A program made the translations under genes and the position numbers. Positions 58,590-64,000 of a stretch of DNA of 64,000 nt are shown here, piece by piece. The notes beneath the pieces were generated by a model. That model was not told the origin of the DNA. It did no database searches and was given only the letters and a program-made list of their open reading frames with translations. The first letter of the stretch is position 1. Every line of letters starts with the position of its first letter. This DNA comes from Cymodocea nodosa (taxonomy: Eukaryota > Streptophyta > Magnoliopsida > Alismatales > Cymodoceaceae), in contig CM072336.1 of the NCBI GenBank assembly GCA_036874045.1, positions 11,312,501-11,376,500 of the forward strand. Reading direction: 5' to 3'.

Positions 58590-59646
58590 ATGATAGGCTG
58601 AAATCCTTTCTATTAGATAATGATTTTTCTATTGGTAAGGTTGACAATACCTTATTCTTTAAGAAAAATCATCTAGGTTTATTAGTTGTTCAGATTTATG
58701 TAGATGATATCATTTTTAGAGCAACTAATGAGATTTTAAGTAATAAGTTTGCAGATCAGATGAAAAATCAATTTGAGATAAGTTTAATGGGTGAGTTGAC
58801 ATTCTTTTTGGGATTGTAGATTAAAAAAGTTGAAAAAGGAATTTTTGTATATCAAGAGAAATATACAAAGCAACTTTTAGAAAAATTTGGAATGAGTAAC
58901 TACAAGTTATCAGGCACTCCTATGAGTTCATTAATTAAATTGGATAAAGATGAATCTGGACCAGCTGTTGATATTACTAAATATAGAGGAATGATAGGTT
59001 CTCTTCTTTATTTAACTACTTCTAGACCTGATATCATGTTCAGTGTTTGTGCCTATACTCGTTTTCAAGCTCAACCAAAAGAATCTCACCTATCTGCAAT
59101 TAAAAGGATAATGAAATACCTTCAAGAAACTTCAAATTTTGGTTTAATGTATTTCAAAGATAGTAGTTTGGATCTAATTGGATACAGTGATGTTGATTAT
59201 GCTGGATGCAAATCTGATAGAAAGAGTACTAGTGGAACTTGCCAACTGTTTGGCAGTTCATTAATTTCATGGTTTAGTAAGAAGCAAAATTGTGTTGCCC
59301 TATCAACTACTGAAGTTGAATATGTTGCTGCTGCCCTATGTTGTGCACAAATTCTTTGGATGAAACAAACTATGAAAGATTATGGAATTTCATATGGAAA
59401 AACTCCTATTAATTGTGACACTAATAGTGCAATAAATTCGTCAAAGAACCTTGTGTTGCACTGTCCGGCAAAACATATTGAGATAAAACACCATTTTTTG
59501 AAAGATAATGTTATGAAGGATAACATTGAGCTGAATTTTGTTTCTACTCATGAGCAGTTGGCAGATATTTTTACAAAGCCTCTTGAAGAAAAACAGTTTA
59601 TTAAATTGAGAAGAGATTTAGGAATATGCTACCTAAATGATTTTTA
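58590..59646 (+). pseudogene. Sirevirus-like reverse transcriptase and RNase H (fossil)
   Basis: The YVDDIIF catalytic box lies near 58698. It is followed by FEISLMGELTFFLGL, YRGMIGSLLYLTTSRPDIMF, DYAGCKSDRKSTSGTCQLFG, the CDTNSAINSSKN region and HEQLADIFTKPLEEKQF, close to the standard Copia pol end. Most of it is one open frame from 58892. Confidence 0.88.
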
Positions 59647-59649
59647 GCT

Positions 59650-60088
59650 TTACCTACTATCTTTTATCTTCTATTTCTTTTATATTTACTTCACCATCTT
59701 ATTTTCTATTATCTATTTTAATTATATTAAGTTAGTTTGATAATCTATTTCTGTCTAATTCTTATTTTGAGTTATTTCTTGAGAATATTTACAAATTATT
59801 TTTCTTCAAATTTTAAAACAAAAAAAAAATCTCTACCAACACTCTTCTTCAGATGACTTTCTACTGAGTTTATAAGTTACAATGATTTCTTACATCTATA
59901 TTAAAATCAACTCAGATTAATTTATCAAAATTATTGAAGGCTTCTGCTCCACACATAGAATAATGCCCCCATGACACTTAGAATGGGGATCAAAATCCGA
60001 AAAATAGCCAAATTACCTTAATTAACTCAGTGATTGTATGCCTATTTGCTAGACTGAATGTTTCTTGATTAAAAAATTTAGAGGTGTT
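59650..60088 (+). other. Noncoding tail of the Sirevirus-like element
   Basis: T-rich sequence after pol with no frame. It is truncated at 60088 by the minus-strand Athila LTR. Confidence 0.5.
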
Positions 60089-61985
60089 TGTTTGTGTTTT
60101 CCCAGCACTATACTAGAAAAACTTGGATTTGTTACTTCTATTTTTTCTTAGTTAATTTATCTTTATGCCTATTCTTTCTTTTAGAAGTAAACAAACAACC
60201 TTTAATACAATTTAGATATTAATTCCAATTTGTACTTTAACTGTAAGTGCACAGTATCTATTGTATCAGTGTGCAAGTACAGGTCGATCCCATAGGGAAT
60301 TGCTAACAAATTTAAGAAATGTTTGATTGTGAACAATTCAAATATATATTCAATAAGCACTCTGTTAACTTGTAGTTAACTCAACGGACTAAGTTCGTTG
60401 AGTTATGGCTAACTCAATGGACTATCCTTGTGGACTTAAGTTAACTCCACGAGCCTGTCTCTTCTTTATAATACTGCTATTTATAGAGGAATTCGGCCAA
60501 CCATTGGGCGATTCCACAGATTGTAAATAACATCAATTAAGCTTTTTAATGCTAGTTAACATTGGATTTATCATTAAGCAATATTAACATTCAGATGATT
60601 CAAACAGTAACCATTAAAATCTTTAAGTTTTTTTGAATGAACCAATTTCAGTAAACTGTAAAATTAAAACTAACATAAAACAATCATAAAACTGATATAG
60701 ATAACATTAATCACGATACAACACAAACAATACAACACTCAAATACAACATACAAACAAAGATAAATTGTTTTTGGTATTTTTGTTTTGATGTGAACATG
60801 GAAATGGGCGAAAGGTGAAATGTAAAGTAATCTCACTTGACAGTAAATACTTCCGACACTACTTGCAACGTGATTACACCACTGAAAATTAAACCACTTA
60901 CAATTCTGTCTCCTCTCCCTATAGAATCGCGAGTCTAGAATTGCAAGATGTTCTCCTCTTCAGCATACAGGCATCAACCCGAAGCCAAGGCTAAAAGCTT
61001 TACGATCTCCTGAAATATGAGTCGGCGCTTGGTGAAAATAGCTTCCCTTCCCGCGACGCGATCACTCCTCACAGTGGTTGTTAGGCACTATGTTTGGCTC
61101 AGAATCGACTCGACATCAGGCAAGTATCCTCACAGACCTCCGATGATTGGTGATTATGGTGGTGATACGATGGTTGGTGTGATACTTCGTAGAATCGCCG
61201 ATACTGTCTGCAGAAAGCTCGGTGCTCCTCCTCTGTATACACTCCATCCATCGATCACACTTTCTTCTTTTTTTCTTCTTTTCTTTTATATTTCTTCAGT
61301 AGTAACTGCTTCTGCTTGAATGATCGGTTGGATTTCCTTCCTTCAGATCAACGGTGATGCTTCCTTCTCCATGTGCGATTGAATTCCTACGTCATACGTG
61401 CAAACGTGGTTTTTCCTTCCAACTATCTGTTCCTGCAACCGCTATAGTGGCATTTTGGAAAATAACTATAAAATACACGCAATAAAGAAATAAGCTGCTA
61501 ACCTAATGCGTTACCTTAGTGTATATTCATGTAACTCAACACGTACAGTTATGCTAACTTAATGAGTTAAACATGTGCATCTCACGTGATATTCTAAAGT
61601 ATTTAAATTCAACACGTGCATAAAATACATGCAATAAAGAAATAAGCCGCTAACCTAACGTGTTATAACTTAAGTAAATCTACCAACTCTCGACACGTGT
61701 TAGTAGTAGTTTAAACATAAAATAACATTTCGGAGAGTTACAGGAATAACTATCCGATGCTCAGATGCATTTTCGGATACTTAAGAATTTCACAGCTTGG
61801 AACTTACTGACAGTTCATAAATGTACAAAATTAACATTAATTCCCCAAAATTAAGTAGATTTTTCAATTAAAGCATATAACAGTGCAAATATAACATAAT
61901 GGCTTAATTCTCATATGATAAGCTAAATATTATGCAATTAACCATCATTTAACCGTTAATAATATGCACTTTTTCATTCTAAACA
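60089..61985 (-). repeat. 3' LTR of the third Athila copy
   Basis: 1897 bp. TATAAATA on the minus strand is at 60478-60485 and dyads at 60362-60455. An antisense frame of 100 codons (61017-61319, plus strand) lies in U3; shorter forms of it occur in the other LTRs. Confidence 0.88.
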
Positions 61986-61999
61986 CTTGCCCCATACCT

Positions 62000-63726
62000 A
62001 AATTTTGCTAGTCCCTTAGCAAACTAAGATCTAATTAATTAGTCTTTCAAAAAGTGCTGGAATTAATTCTTCCCCTTTTGTTTGTTTTCTTCTGTTTAGC
62101 ATAAACATATATTCTGTATGTTTCAGTAATCAACTTGCAACGATATTTAGAATATATGTAAATTACATACAAAGTATATCATCTTCATATAGGTGTTAAT
62201 TATATTATCGTTTGTTCTTCTTTTCATCATCTGTAATCTTGAATTTTCCAATAAGTTTTCTAGAAGAAATTTCAACAACATACGAATCAAAGTACAATCC
62301 AATTCAATCTGATTAAGACAAGTAGAATAAAGAATTGTATTTCTATTAAACAACTTCAAAAGTCAATTCCAGATTCATATTTCAGCAATTCTAGATAATA
62401 GAAAATAAACTCGATTCATAAGATATCTGTATTTCACAAAACACTTGTATCTTTATAGAACAGTATATGTTTTTTTTTTTTTTTGTACTTTAAAAGTTAA
62501 TTTGACAAGCTTGAATCATATAAGAGCTTTCTAATGTACCCATGTAATGAGCTTTCAGTCAACAATCCCAAATCTGATTAGGATCTTAGGTTGCCAGATT
62601 TTCAGAGTCCTTTTTTAGGTCAACAATCCTTACATACCTATCTGCTCAAGTACAAAAGGCTCGTGATCAAACAAGTCAATAAACTCTCAAAGTTTTTTTT
62701 TTCTTTTTTTTTTTCTAAAAATAAATGCACACACAAAACAAAGCATTAATCACATACTGTATATGCACATATTTCATTAATACAGATGCAGTAAAACACC
62801 AATCTCATATAATCCTGCTTCTATCATTTACTAAAAATATGAATCTATAACAATAAGCTCATACTTTATCTATAGTTTAATAAGATCTACACATAAATCA
62901 TTCTACAAGTTCAATTAGTCAAAGTAAATGTATCTTTCATCATATGTGTTTCATTTAATCTAGAATTCACATCTCATCTCCATTAGGACTTCAGATAATT
63001 TTCTGATTTCATTTTAAAATCGTGAAACTGTTAAACTCATAAAATTCAAAAAAATCATAAGATACTATATCTAGATTTACATAAATAATAAATTCTATAG
63101 CATCTTCTATAGCCTTCTAAATATAACATTCAAGCAGTTTATAAAAAATTTACAGTCTCAATTATCGGATAGTTATAGCAATTTCATAAAAATTTTCAAT
63201 TTCCTCAAAACTTTGCAGTACCATTTTAATTCCTTTAATTAACAAACTTACATGGCTGTTACTTTAATTACCTCCCCCCCATACCTACATTTTGCATTGT
63301 CCTCAATGTAAAAGATTTGACAATAAGTATAGTAATTGTAGTAGGCATGAATAAAGTTTTGTTTGATTTAAAATTCAGGATAAGTAATTGGTTACATACC
63401 TTGTTCCATTTGTATCTATTTCTGCATATTCCGATTTTTGATTCTGAAAAACTTTTCATTCTCAGATAAATACAGAATATAAAACAAAATAACATTTAAC
63501 AGATATTAATAAATCAGTGTCTTGTGTGGAACCTAGGCTCCTATGCCTTTGGTGGCTCACAAGCAAGCCAATTGGTTTCCTAAAACAGATACCAACAAAC
63601 TGGATTGATATTTTGTTTTGTTTGTTTTTTTTTTTATAAAATGAACATGAAAAACTTCAAAATTCCTTCTTCTTTTTTTCTAAAAATAAATGCAGAATAC
63701 ACACGTTAAACACACAAAATCACAGC
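62000..63726 (-). other. Conserved 3' noncoding tail (third copy)
   Basis: Matches 22934-24670 and 26955-28718, including the second polypurine run (63271-63286) and poly-A runs. No gene. Confidence 0.6.
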
Positions 63727-64000
63727 TTAAGAACATGATTGAAAAGTAGAAACAAATAGAATAAATGTATCAGTCCAAGCAAACTTTTTAGGCATAGTTC
63801 TTCTTGCTATTAATTCTGTTTTAAAGTAGTTCTTGTTCCTTTTTAATTTGTAAATATGCAATATATTATAAATTCCAAATACGAGTGTATTACCATTAAT
63901 GATATGTAATGCAGAAAGGGATCCTTTTTGGTTCCAAGGTAATGTAGCAGTTTCTATTTCTACATCTATTTCAATATACTCTTCTTCCCACTTCCATTCA
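63727..64000 (-). pseudogene. F-box protein gene of the third Athila copy, 3' end
   Basis: The minus strand encodes the same C-terminus as the other copies (EWKWEEEYIEIDVEIETATL, PWNQKGSLSALHIINGN, PKKFAWTDTFI, FQSCS). All of the roughly 90 visible codons are open. It continues beyond the window edge, so the state of the whole gene is unknown. Confidence 0.75.

Larger units (their letters stand above)
55161..60088 (+). mobile_element. Sirevirus-like Ty1/Copia retrotransposon, 3' end cut by an Athila copy (fossil)
   Basis: The 5' LTR (55161-56343) starts TGTTAGGAATTTT and ends CCTCTTGTGATACAATAATCCTACA-like, followed by the initiator-Met primer site. Parts: gag with zinc knuckle, a long Asn/Lys-rich coiled region, and reverse transcriptase with RNase H. 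A noncoding tail then runs into the minus-strand Athila LTR at 60089. Its own 3' LTR would lie beyond the window. Left flank GACTT (55156-55160) is half of a duplication whose partner is not visible. Broken, with several breaks. Confidence 0.8.
60089..64000 (-). mobile_element. Third F-box Athila copy, minus strand, 3' end only (fossil)
   Basis: The 3' LTR is 60089-61985 (TGTTTAGAATG start at 61985, ACACAAACA end at 60089). The polypurine tract AGGTATGGGGCAAG is at 61986-61999, the conserved noncoding tail at 62000-63726, and the end of the F-box gene at 63727-64000. The rest is beyond the window. It is inserted in the tail of the Sirevirus-like element in the opposite orientation. Confidence 0.88.

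Noticed and set aside
1-64000. CRISPR arrays, rRNA or tRNA genes, bacterial-type operons
   Set aside because: Repeats are dispersed dyads and LTRs of plant transposons, not regularly spaced identical repeats. No tRNA or rRNA signature was noticed apart from primer binding sites.

Overview
The window is plant nuclear DNA, probably monocot: the two host genes have very GC-rich coding starts inside strongly A+T-rich, transposon-packed flanks. The exact species cannot be read from the sequence. Only two genes look intact and host-owned: a seven-exon calcium-dependent protein kinase (CDPK, 33701-36106) and a single-exon RING-H2 ubiquitin ligase of the ATL family (53466-54089). Almost everything else is nested, decayed transposable elements.

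Left block (1-32771): the end of a CACTA transposon (1-329), about 1.7 kb of unrecognised A+T-rich sequence, then a hAT DNA transposon (2029-32763, 8-bp duplication GGACAATT/GGATAATT). A Ty3/Gypsy element of the Athila lineage (3426-30793, duplication GTTAG, tRNA-Asp primer site) sits inside the hAT. A second copy of the same family (15440-26548, duplication ACCAC) sits inside the first. The family is unusual. It carries an F-box protein gene between its third ORF and the 3' LTR, seen in all three copies that reach that part. Its Gag is split: the zinc-knuckle half is fused to pol at the 5' end, while the capsid half lies far downstream in a segment with intron-like GT...AG borders directly in front of the F-box frame. 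The nested copy lacks that segment, as expected if it was copied from spliced RNA.

Middle block (32772-53394): the CDPK gene, then an old Ty1/Copia element on the minus strand (about 36500-51200). It is broken up by a Tat-like solo LTR (38316-43030, duplication GTTTG), a solo LTR of the F-box Athila family (43265-45126, duplication TTGGC) and an LTR-like block that itself contains a Sirevirus-type solo LTR (47923-49057).

Right block (53395-64000): the ATL gene with a clear TATA box, a minus-strand Copia RNase H remnant (54690-55160) cut by a plus-strand Sirevirus-like Copia element (from 55161), which is in turn cut by a third F-box Athila copy on the minus strand (60089 to the window end).

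The most interesting item is the Athila family with its F-box gene, split Gag, intron-like segment, possible internal promoter and dense dyad repeats. The two host genes show no functional link to each other beyond both belonging to signalling and protein-turnover families.
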